DNA from: JAENVU01 sp031422675
GTDB taxonomy: Bacteria; Actinomycetota; Acidimicrobiia; IMCC26256; JAENVU01
DNA length: 64,000 bases
Assembly: GCA_031422675.1 (NCBI GenBank)
Contig: JANPMG010000013.1
Span: forward strand, 1 to 64,000
Direction of reading: 5' to 3'
Shown here piece by piece: positions 24,576 through 31,675 of this stretch (position 1 is the stretch's first letter; each line of letters opens with the position of its first letter). The notes under the pieces were generated by a model. It saw only the letters and a list, made by a program, of their open reading frames with translations, searched no databases and had not been told where the DNA came from. The position numbers were made by a program, and so were the translations under genes.

Positions 24576-25332
24576 CCGGCTGATCGCCCTCGACGGACCG
24601 GCGAACTTCCGGGACCTCGGCGGGCACCTGACCGCCTCCGGCGAGTTCGTGCGCCGGAAGCGAGTGTTTCGGAGCGACTCCCTCAGCGGGCTGAGTGAAG
24701 CCGACGTCGAACTGCTCCGCCGAGAGGTCGGGATCCGGACGGTCATCGACCTGCGCGCGGGGCACGAGGTCGAGGAGTACGGCCACGGCGCGCTGCAACA
24801 GCATGTGCGCCAGCTGCACCTTCCGATCGTCGATCAGACCCGGGAGCCGCCGCGGCCGAGCCGGCGTGAGCGCAAGGCCGTGCAGTTCCAGACGCTGGAC
24901 GAGATCTATCTGTTCATGCTGCGCGAGTACGGCGACCGGTTCGCCGCGGTGTTGCGGGTCATTGCCGATGGTGACGCCCAGCCGGTCGTGTTCCACTGCG
25001 CGGCGGGGAAGGACCGAACCGGCCTGACTGCGGCGTTGGTGTTGAGTCTGTGCGGTGTCCCGGACGAGGTGATCGTCGCCGACTTCGCGTTCACCGAATC
25101 TCGTATGCCGACGATCATCGCCCGCCACCACGAGCGGGCCGCGGGGACTGACGAGCCCGTCGAAGTCGCGGGCCAGCAGTACGGCGCGCAGGCGCTCACA
25201 ATGACCACCGTGCTGAACTCACTCCGAACCGAGTTCGGTTCGGTCGAGGCCTACGTCGCGTCGGTCGGGCTCGAACCGCGGGTCATCACCGACCTGCGCG
25301 CCACGCTGGTCACGAAGGATCCGACCGGCTGA
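24565..25332 (+). CDS. tyrosine-protein phosphatase (Y_phosphatase3 / lipid phosphatase type)
   Basis: 255 residues. The phosphate-binding loop HCAAGKDRTG (HCx5R) and the N-terminal NFRDLGGH motif place it in the IphP/PtpB-like family that dephosphorylates phosphotyrosine or phosphoinositides. I use TTG 24565, overlapping the amidohydrolase stop by 11 bp, because no ATG or GTG precedes NFRDLGG. Its 3' end overlaps the convergent monooxygenase gene by 23 bp. No signal peptide is visible, so any secretion would be non-classical. Confidence 0.85.
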   Translation: MTADRLIALDGPANFRDLGGHLTASGEFVRRKRVFRSDSLSGLSEADVELLRREVGIRTVIDLRAGHEVEEYGHGALQQHVRQLHLPIVDQTREPPRPSRRERKAVQFQTLDEIYLFMLREYGDRFAAVLRVIADGDAQPVVFHCAAGKDRTGLTAALVLSLCGVPDEVIVADFAFTESRMPTIIARHHERAAGTDEPVEVAGQQYGAQALTMTTVLNSLRTEFGSVEAYVASVGLEPRVITDLRATLVTKDPTG

Positions 25333-25654
25333 AGCTGGTGGCGCGCTCCACGCGTGCGACGCGCAGCGTGTAGTTCGCATACCACTCGGATCGGCCGCGT
25401 TCGCGCGCGACGGTGTGCTCCAGGTGGTGTCGCCAGGCGCGGATCGATGCTTCGTCGCGCCAGTAACTCACGGTGATGCCGATCTCGCCGTGCGCCGTGT
25501 CCACGCCGAGGTAACCGGGCTGCTCGGATGCGAGCCTCAACATCAACTCGGCAACGGACGCGTACTCCGCGACCGCTGCACCGGTGTGGCGCGACGAGAA
25601 GATGACCGCGTAGTACGGCGGTTCCGGGGTCTCGGCCAAGCCGGTGTCGGGCAT
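25310..25654 (-). CDS. antibiotic-biosynthesis-monooxygenase (ABM) domain protein
   Basis: A 114-residue ferredoxin-like-fold protein. The central ...VSYWRDEASIRAWRHHLEHTVAR... is the hallmark ABM segment, with the Trp/His face that lines the pocket in this family. Proteins of this size act as dimers and range from cofactor-free monooxygenases to heme-degrading enzymes and unknowns, so the reaction is not assigned. The -10 TAGCGT is 6 nt before the ATG. Confidence 0.8.
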   Translation of the reverse strand: MPDTGLAETPEPPYYAVIFSSRHTGAAVAEYASVAELMLRLASEQPGYLGVDTAHGEIGITVSYWRDEASIRAWRHHLEHTVARERGRSEWYANYTLRVARVERATSFSRSDPS

Positions 25655-25660
25655 GGACGC

Positions 25661-25706
25661 ACGCTATCGAGGGAACATCGTCGGAGCGGCGGGGTTGTTC
25701 TACGGT
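25661..25706. promoter_or_regulatory. divergent leaderless -10 boxes
   Basis: TAGCGT on the minus strand (25666-25661) serves the ABM gene with 6-nt spacing; TACGGT on the plus strand (25701-25706) serves the DUF4190 gene with 6-nt spacing. No palindrome lies between. Confidence 0.55.
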
Positions 25707-25712
25707 GGCGTG

Positions 25713-26384
25713 ATGAGCTTTGGTGACGGTCCGCTGGACGCAGGATCGATCCCGCCGCCACTTCCGCCGCCACCTCCGCCTCCACCGCTGGCACCCATGT
25801 CTGCCGGTCCGCCGCCGTACCCCGCCGCAAAATCGACGAACGGGTTCGCGATCGCGGCATTGGTTTGCCCGCTCGTCGCCTGTGGTGTCGGATCGATCCT
25901 CGGCATCGTCTTCGGTCACGTCGCCCGCCGGCAGATCAAGCGGACCGGCGAGGGTGGGTCGGGACTCGCGCTCGCCGGCTTGATCATCGGGTACGTGACC
26001 CTCGGCTTGGCGATCGTCGCCGTCGGGGCGTTCGTGACATTCGTTCGTTTCGCCGATAACGATGTCGGTGCGGTTGCGACCGCCCGTCACCTCGACGAAC
26101 AGATCGTTGCGGTCGCCGAACTCGAGGGATCGTCGCCGCGTACGGCCGCGGTGATCCGCCGGGCATTGAGGTCCGGCTGCTGTGGTGTGCAGTACGCGTC
26201 CGTCACGCTCGGCGGCTCCGGTGTGGACGTGCGCGGGACTACGGACACCGAGCTCGAGCGCGTCGGCTGGCGGCTGCAGATCGAGGACCCGTATCGCGGA
26301 GCATCCGGGTCCGGTGTTGCGTGTCTCACGGTGCCCACGACTTCGGCCCGATCGTCTCGTGACGTGGTTTCCGGCCGCTGCTGA
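25713..26384 (+). CDS. DUF4190-type membrane protein with proline-rich N-terminus
   Basis: 223 residues. A cytosolic Pro-rich stretch (IPPPLPPPPPPPPL) precedes two hydrophobic helices (AIAALVCPLVACGVGSILGIVFGHVA and GLALAGLIIGYVTLGLAIVAVGAFVTF) separated by ARRQIKRTGEGGSG, the DUF4190 pattern. A roughly 100-residue external domain follows, with Cys pair SGCCGVQY and CLTVP. The function of the family is unknown; polyproline may recruit partners. Confidence 0.78.
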   Translation: MSFGDGPLDAGSIPPPLPPPPPPPPLAPMSAGPPPYPAAKSTNGFAIAALVCPLVACGVGSILGIVFGHVARRQIKRTGEGGSGLALAGLIIGYVTLGLAIVAVGAFVTFVRFADNDVGAVATARHLDEQIVAVAELEGSSPRTAAVIRRALRSGCCGVQYASVTLGGSGVDVRGTTDTELERVGWRLQIEDPYRGASGSGVACLTVPTTSARSSRDVVSGRC

Positions 26385-26430
26385 ACGAGACGCTCGTCAC
26401 GCGAGTCGGTTGATCGGGCAGTCGACCGAG

Positions 26431-26525
26431 TAGGGTTCCTCTCGTTCGCATCTCGCGGACAGCCGCGCTGGAGACATTCCCGTCCTTCCGTCGCGCGGAA
26501 GAGAACCCGCATCGCGGGTGAGGAG
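26431..26525 (+). promoter_or_regulatory. promoter and structured leader of the DEAD-box helicase gene
   Basis: The -10 TAGGGT (26431-26436) predicts an approximately 90-nt leader. It contains two perfect hairpins: TTCCG-N5-CGGAA (26486-26500) and ACCCGC-ATC-GCGGGT (26505-26519), the second ending against the ribosome site GAGGAG (26520-26525). Helicase genes elsewhere have cold-responsive leaders; whether this one folds to limit translation is inference. Confidence 0.45.
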
Positions 26526-26533
26526 TGTCACCA

Positions 26534-27979
26534 GTGTCCAGCTTTTCTGATCTTGGGCTCGCGCCCGATCTCGTCGCCGCGCTGATTTCGCGAGGCATCA
26601 CCGAGCCGTTCCCGGTCCAGGCCGCCACGATCCCCGACGCCCTCGCGGGCAAGGACGTCTGCGGTCGGGCCCCCACCGGTTCGGGGAAGACGATCGCCTT
26701 CGGCGCGCCGGTGGTTGAACGCGTGGGTCCCTCGCGTCCCCGGCGTCCGAGCGCCCTGATCCTGGCGCCGACCCGTGAACTCGCCGCGCAGATCATGCGG
26801 GAGATCGAGCCGCTGGCCAACATCCGTCGCCAGCGGGTGTTCGCCATCTACGGCGGCGTCGGGTACGAACCGCAGAAGCGAGCGTTGCGTAAAGGCGTCG
26901 AGATTCTCGTTGCGTGTCCCGGTCGGCTCGAAGACCTCGTTGCGCAGCGGGCACTCGTGCTGGACCGGGTCGAGACCGTCGTGATCGACGAGGCTGACCG
27001 CATGGCCGACATGGGTTTCCTCCCGGCCGTTCGACGCATTCTCGACCAGACCAATCCCGAGCGTCAGACGTTGCTGTTCTCGGCCACGCTCGATGGTGCC
27101 GTCGGCGTCTTGACCGACGAGTACCAGCGGTTTCCGGTGCGCCACGAGGTCGCCGGGGTGGAGACGGACGCCGCCGATGCGGAGCATCATTTCGAGCGCG
27201 TGAGCAACGAAGGTCGGCTGACCCGGGCCGCCGAAGTGATCGGTGAGCACGGTCCGACGATCGTGTTCTGCCGCACGCGGCATGGCGCGGACAAGGTGGC
27301 GAAGAAGTTGTCGCAGAACGGTGTCGAGTCGGCGCCGATCCACGGTGGACTGTCCCAAGCCAAGCGTGACCGGGCCCTCGCCGACTTCGCTCGGGGCCGA
27401 GTGAACGCACTCGTCGCGACCGACGTTGCGGCGCGCGGGATTCACGTGGACGACGTCGCGTGCGTCGTGCACTTCGATCCGCCGGAAGATGCGAAGGCCT
27501 ACGTCCATCGTTCGGGTCGCACCGCGCGCAAGGGCGCGACCGGAGTGGTGGTCTCGTTCGTGTTGCCGGACCAGATTCGCTCGAGTCTGAGTCTCCAACG
27601 CGAACTCGGATTGGTGGAGCCGGATCGGACGCCGCAGAAGCGGTCACGCCCGGAGCGCAGCGGCCGGGGCGGCGCCGGTGGCGCCAACGGTGGTGCCGGA
27701 CGCGGCCGGGCTCGGCGCGACGGAGTGGGCGGCGGCGCTCGGCGCGACGCGCCGCATCGCGGTCACGCGGCGAACGGCGACCCGAAGAGCACCGGCGGGA
27801 ACGCGCGACTCGAAGGCGGCGGGAACCCGCGGTCCGATGGTGGCGCACGTCCGGACGGTGCCGGCACGCCGCGCCGCGAGAATCAGGGCGCACGTCGGAC
27901 CGAGGCCGGTCCGGGCCGCGCGCGGAGTGAAGGCCCCACCGGCCGGGCGTCGAAGCGCGCCCGGCGCGACGGCCGTTAG
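26534..27979 (+). CDS. DEAD-box ATP-dependent RNA helicase (RhlE/DbpA-like)
   Basis: 481 residues. All helicase motifs are present: Q motif (FSDLGLAPDL...FPVQAATIP), Walker A APTGSGKT, PTRELA, DEAD within VIDEADRMADMGF, SAT, and HRSGRTARKG in the second RecA domain. The C-terminal 100 residues are a Gly/Arg/Ala-rich disordered tail (RSGRGGAGG..., RRDG) that should bind RNA nonspecifically. It probably unwinds mRNA or rRNA structure. GTG 26534 is 8 nt from GAGGAG; an in-frame GTG at 26525 lies inside that site and is rejected. Confidence 0.93.
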   Translation: MSSFSDLGLAPDLVAALISRGITEPFPVQAATIPDALAGKDVCGRAPTGSGKTIAFGAPVVERVGPSRPRRPSALILAPTRELAAQIMREIEPLANIRRQRVFAIYGGVGYEPQKRALRKGVEILVACPGRLEDLVAQRALVLDRVETVVIDEADRMADMGFLPAVRRILDQTNPERQTLLFSATLDGAVGVLTDEYQRFPVRHEVAGVETDAADAEHHFERVSNEGRLTRAAEVIGEHGPTIVFCRTRHGADKVAKKLSQNGVESAPIHGGLSQAKRDRALADFARGRVNALVATDVAARGIHVDDVACVVHFDPPEDAKAYVHRSGRTARKGATGVVVSFVLPDQIRSSLSLQRELGLVEPDRTPQKRSRPERSGRGGAGGANGGAGRGRARRDGVGGGARRDAPHRGHAANGDPKSTGGNARLEGGGNPRSDGGARPDGAGTPRRENQGARRTEAGPGRARSEGPTGRASKRARRDGR

Positions 27980-28052
27980 TCGGCCGAGCGCCCACGATAC
28001 GAGGCCGACGGTCGCCCGCCGGCCCGAAGCCCGGGAACCGCGGGTCCGTCCC

Positions 28053-28058
28053 TAGAAT
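28053..28058 (+). promoter_or_regulatory. -10 box of the acyl-CoA dehydrogenase operon
   Basis: TAGAAT with 10 nt to ATG 28069 and no Shine-Dalgarno, giving a leader of only a few nucleotides. Confidence 0.5.
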
Positions 28059-28068
28059 CCCCGCCCTC

Positions 28069-29208
28069 ATGGATCTCCGTTTCTCCGAGGCCGACGAAGC
28101 CTTTCGCTCCGAGCTGCGCGCGTGGCTCGCCGCCGAACTCCCGGGCCTGGCGGCCCAGCCGGCGCGTGATGATTGGAATGCCCGCCGGGTGTGGGACACC
28201 GATTGGCAGCGCCGGCTGTTCGACGCCGGATACGCCGGGCTCAACTGGCCGAAGGAGTACGGCGGCCGGGCTGCACCCCCCAGCCAGCAGCTCGTGTTCC
28301 TCGAGGAAACGACTCGAGCGCGAGCACCGTACGTGGGTGTGAACTTCGTCGGGCTGCTGCACGCCGGTCCCACCATCGTCGCGGAAGGAACCGATGAGCA
28401 GAAGGCCGCGCATCTGCCGCGCATCCTGCGTGGTGACGAGGTGTGGTGCCAGGGCTTCTCCGAACCGGGGGCCGGCTCTGACCTCGCGTCGCTGCGGACG
28501 CGGGCCGTGCGCGACGGCGATCATTACGTGGTCACGGGCCAGAAGATCTGGTGCTCGTACGGTCAGATCGGTGATTTCGGCGAGCTCTTGGTGCGGACCG
28601 ATCCGGACGTGCCCAAGCACAAGGGCATCACCTGGCTCATGTTGCCGATGGATCTGCCCGGGATCGAGGTGCGGCCGCTGAAGACGGTCCTCGGGTCGTC
28701 GGAGTTCGCGGAGCTGTTCCTCAACGAAGTGCGGGTCCCGGTGGACTGCCGGGTGGGTGAGGAGAACGACGGCTGGCGGGTCACGAACGTCACGCTGTCG
28801 TTCGAGCGAGGAACCGCGTTCGTCAGCGACCTCGTCGACACCACTCGATTGGTGGAGGACCTGGCACCGTACGTGCGGGACCCGGCCCATCGCCGCGAGC
28901 TCGGCCATGTCGCCGCCGAGCTCGACGCGATCTGGATGCTCATCAAACGCAACGTGACCCAATCGGCGCACGGTGTTTCCGGTCGGGGTCCGTTCATGAT
29001 CAAGCTCGCCTACAGCGAGGCCTGCCAGAAGCTGGGGGAGTTGGCGCTGCGAGTGCTCGAACGAGACATCCTCACCGTGGATGGCGCCGGTCCGTTCGTG
29101 GAGGAACGACTGCGGTCGCTCGCGTTCACGATCGCGGCGGGAACGTCTCAGATCCAACGCAACATCCTGAGCGAACGCGTCCTCGGCATGCCCCGGGACA
29201 GAAGATGA
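28069..29208 (+). CDS. acyl-CoA dehydrogenase, larger subunit of a probable heteromer
   Basis: A 379-residue flavoprotein of the FadE type: N-terminal helical domain (DLRFSEADEAFRSELRAWL), middle beta domain with EPGAGSDLASLRTRAVRDGDHYVVTGQKIWCSY, and C-terminal four-helix domain ending GTSQIQRNILSERVLGMPR. It introduces a 2,3-double bond into an acyl-CoA. The next gene is a shorter acyl-CoA dehydrogenase overlapping by ATGA. In mycobacterial steroid side-chain degradation such adjacent pairs (for example FadE28-FadE29) make alpha2-beta2 tetramers, so a bulky cyclic substrate is likely. Confidence 0.92.
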   Translation: MDLRFSEADEAFRSELRAWLAAELPGLAAQPARDDWNARRVWDTDWQRRLFDAGYAGLNWPKEYGGRAAPPSQQLVFLEETTRARAPYVGVNFVGLLHAGPTIVAEGTDEQKAAHLPRILRGDEVWCQGFSEPGAGSDLASLRTRAVRDGDHYVVTGQKIWCSYGQIGDFGELLVRTDPDVPKHKGITWLMLPMDLPGIEVRPLKTVLGSSEFAELFLNEVRVPVDCRVGEENDGWRVTNVTLSFERGTAFVSDLVDTTRLVEDLAPYVRDPAHRRELGHVAAELDAIWMLIKRNVTQSAHGVSGRGPFMIKLAYSEACQKLGELALRVLERDILTVDGAGPFVEERLRSLAFTIAAGTSQIQRNILSERVLGMPRDRR

Positions 29209-30119
29209 ACTTCGATCTTACGGACGATCAGGTTGCGTTGCGCGACGGGATCCGGGCGCTGGTCGAGGGCCGGTTCCCGATGGCGCGCGTGCGGGAAGGG
29301 TTCGGTCGGGCCGTGCACGCCGAGCTGGCCGCGGCAGGCGTGTTCTCGTTGCGGGACGACGGTTTCACCTGGGCCGATGCGGCGGTGGTGTACGAAGAGC
29401 TCGGTCGGGGTCTCGTGCCCGGACCGCTCGTCTGGTGCTTCGGCGCTGAGCGCGTGACCGGTGGTTTCGACGCCACCGTCGCGGGCGCACCGCTCGTGGA
29501 GCACTTCGCGACACTGGACGAACTGGTGGTCCTCGGCCTCGACGATGTGATGGCGGCGGCGCCGGATGCGCTCACCGGAGTCGCGCAGGAGTGGCCGCTC
29601 GACCCGCTGACCCCCGTGTGGCTCGTCGAAGGGATGAGCGCCGCCGATATGGTCTCGCTCCCGCAGACTGTCGCCGACGTGCGCCGGCGCGGCGCGTTGC
29701 TGACCGCCGCGTATTGCGTCGGGATGGCGGATCGACTCACCGAGATGGCGGTCGCGTACGCGCAGGAGCGCCAGCAGTTCGACCGTCCGATCAGCTCGTT
29801 CCAAGCGGTGAAGCACATCTGCGCAGATATGGCAGTTCGGGCGGAACTCGCACGGGTGGCGGTGCATGCGGCAGCGTGCGTCATGGACGATCCCGAGACC
29901 GGGGAACTCGAACGCGCGCTGGCCGGGGCGAAGTTGCTGGCCGGCGAAGCGGCGGTGCTCAACGGACGCAGTGCCACTCAGGTCTATGGCGGCATGGGCT
30001 TCACCTGGGAGGTGGACGTGCACCTCTACCTCAAGCGAGCCTGGGTGCTCGAGACCCACTTCGGTGGAGCGGATCACCATGCGGACAGGGTCGCCGCCAC
30101 GATGCCGGCGCCGGCCTGA
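29205..30119 (+). CDS. short acyl-CoA dehydrogenase, partner subunit
   Basis: 304 residues, well below the 380-400 of homomeric enzymes. The middle domain is compressed, while the C-terminal helical domain is intact (YAQERQQFDRPISSFQAVKHICADMA, and QVYGGMGFTWEVDVHLYLKR). This fits the beta-type subunits of steroid acyl-CoA dehydrogenase heterotetramers, in which one subunit type has lost part of the active or FAD site. The ATG overlaps the previous stop. It is not a frameshift remnant: the frame is continuous and both termini match family ends. Confidence 0.88.
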   Translation: MNFDLTDDQVALRDGIRALVEGRFPMARVREGFGRAVHAELAAAGVFSLRDDGFTWADAAVVYEELGRGLVPGPLVWCFGAERVTGGFDATVAGAPLVEHFATLDELVVLGLDDVMAAAPDALTGVAQEWPLDPLTPVWLVEGMSAADMVSLPQTVADVRRRGALLTAAYCVGMADRLTEMAVAYAQERQQFDRPISSFQAVKHICADMAVRAELARVAVHAAACVMDDPETGELERALAGAKLLAGEAAVLNGRSATQVYGGMGFTWEVDVHLYLKRAWVLETHFGGADHHADRVAATMPAPA

Positions 30120-30127
30120 AGTTCGAC

Positions 30128-31675
30128 GTGGGCAACGCCGGCGACTGGCAGCCGCTTCTCGATGACCTGTCGCTCCGGCGCGCGGCTGCGGCAGCCATGG
30201 GCGGCCCGGAACGACTGGCGCGCCAACACGAAGGTGGCCGCCTCGATGCGCGCGCCCGGGTCGAGTATCTGCTCGACGACGGCTCGTTCCGTGAGATCGG
30301 TTTGCACGCCGGCAGTGTGGGCCGCGGCATGACCCCGGTGGCGCCCGCCGACGGTCTGGTCGCGGGTCACGGGTCGATCGCCGGTCGCCCGGTGCTCGTC
30401 GGCGCCGAAGATTTCACGGTCATGGGCGGGTCGATCGGCATCGCGACCCACGCCAAACGGCACCGGCTCGCACAGCTTGCCGGTCAAGAGCAGGTGCCAC
30501 TCGTCATGCTGTTGGAGGGGGCCGGCGAGCGGGCGCAGAACGCGTTCGAGCGCTACCCGCACGCACCCAACGATCTCCAAGCGCTCGTCCGGCTTCAGGG
30601 CGTGGTGCCCACGGTGTCGGTGGTGATGGGACCGAGTGCCGGTCACGGCGCGCTCACCGCACCGCTCATGGACTTCACAGTCATGGTGGACGGAGCGGCC
30701 CTGTTCACCGCCGGTCCGCCGCTCGTCGCCGCCGCCACCGGCGAGGAGGTGACCAAGGAAGAGTTGGGCGGTGCCGCGATGCACACCGCAATCTCGGGGG
30801 TGGCGCACAACGTGGCCGCGGACGACCGGGCCGCGCTCGATCTCGTGCGCAGCTACCTCGCCTACTTTCCGACCCACGCGGGCCAAGGTGCGCCGACCAG
30901 TCGTGCCGGCGATGATGCCGATGGTGCTGCCACCGATGGTGCTTCCGATGATGTTGATGGCGAGCGCATACTCGACCGCATCCTCGATCTGATCCCGGCT
31001 GATTCGCGCCAGCCCTATGACGTGGGTCCGGTGATCGAACTCGTCGTCGACGACGGTGTGGTCCTGGAGATTCAGCCGTCCTTCGGGCGGTCGATCGTCA
31101 CTGCACTCGGCCGCATCGGCGGCCGAGCGGTCGCCATCGTTGCCAACAACCCGGCGGTGAAGGCCGGCGCGATCGATCGAGACGCAGCCGACAAGGCGGC
31201 GCGTTTCCTCGAAGTGGTGGGTGGGTTCGGGCTCCCGGTCGTGTTCCTGGCCGACAACCCGGGAGTTCTCGCCGGTACGCAGGCCGAGCAGTCCGGCATC
31301 TTGCGCCACGCGGCGCGGATGTACACGGCCCAAGCGCGTGTGAAGGGACCGAAGCTCCACGTCACGCTCCGGAAAGCCTACGGATTCGGCTCGTCGCTGA
31401 TGGCGATGAATCCGTTCGACGCGCAGACCACCACCCTCGCGTTCCCGGGCGCGCGGCTCGGCGCGATGCCGGCCGAGAGTGGCGCCGACGCAGCCGGGAT
31501 CGAACCCGATGTCCAGGCGCTGCTCGAACATGCGGATCTGGGCGGCGCCTACGCGTCCGCGGACCGCCTGAGTTATGACGACGTGATCGACCCGCGTGAG
31601 TTACGAAACGAGTTGCTGCGCGCGCTCAGTCTGACGAACGGGCGCGACGGGAGTGGGTTTCGAGCAGCTCGGTGA
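30128..31675 (+). CDS. acyl-CoA carboxylase beta-subunit-like carboxyltransferase
   Basis: 515 residues with the two crotonase-fold halves of biotin-dependent carboxyltransferases: N half ERLARQHEGGRLDARARVEYLLDDGSF..., MGGSIG, GHGALTAP; C half SFGRSIVTALGRIGGRAVAIVANNP, FLADNPGVLAGTQAEQ, RKAYGFGSSLMAM. No biotin carboxylase or carrier is in the window, so it must borrow them or act as a decarboxylase or transcarboxylase. The GTG 30128 follows the dehydrogenase stop by 8 nt. Between the halves is an acidic Asp/Ala/Gly-rich insert (about residues 258-280) encoded by near-repeats of GATGGTGCT. The 3' end overlaps the convergent GGDEF gene by 50 bp. Confidence 0.88.
   Translation: MGNAGDWQPLLDDLSLRRAAAAAMGGPERLARQHEGGRLDARARVEYLLDDGSFREIGLHAGSVGRGMTPVAPADGLVAGHGSIAGRPVLVGAEDFTVMGGSIGIATHAKRHRLAQLAGQEQVPLVMLLEGAGERAQNAFERYPHAPNDLQALVRLQGVVPTVSVVMGPSAGHGALTAPLMDFTVMVDGAALFTAGPPLVAAATGEEVTKEELGGAAMHTAISGVAHNVAADDRAALDLVRSYLAYFPTHAGQGAPTSRAGDDADGAATDGASDDVDGERILDRILDLIPADSRQPYDVGPVIELVVDDGVVLEIQPSFGRSIVTALGRIGGRAVAIVANNPAVKAGAIDRDAADKAARFLEVVGGFGLPVVFLADNPGVLAGTQAEQSGILRHAARMYTAQARVKGPKLHVTLRKAYGFGSSLMAMNPFDAQTTTLAFPGARLGAMPAESGADAAGIEPDVQALLEHADLGGAYASADRLSYDDVIDPRELRNELLRALSLTNGRDGSGFRAAR

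Noticed and set aside
26505..26519. Hairpin before the helicase as a terminator of the DUF4190 gene
   Set aside because: It is 120 nt past the DUF4190 stop, downstream of a good -10 box and flush against the helicase ribosome site, so it belongs to the helicase leader.
29205..30119. Truncated acyl-CoA dehydrogenase pseudogene
   Set aside because: The frame is intact, overlaps the upstream gene by ATGA, and its size and domain loss match the small subunit of heteromeric dehydrogenases.
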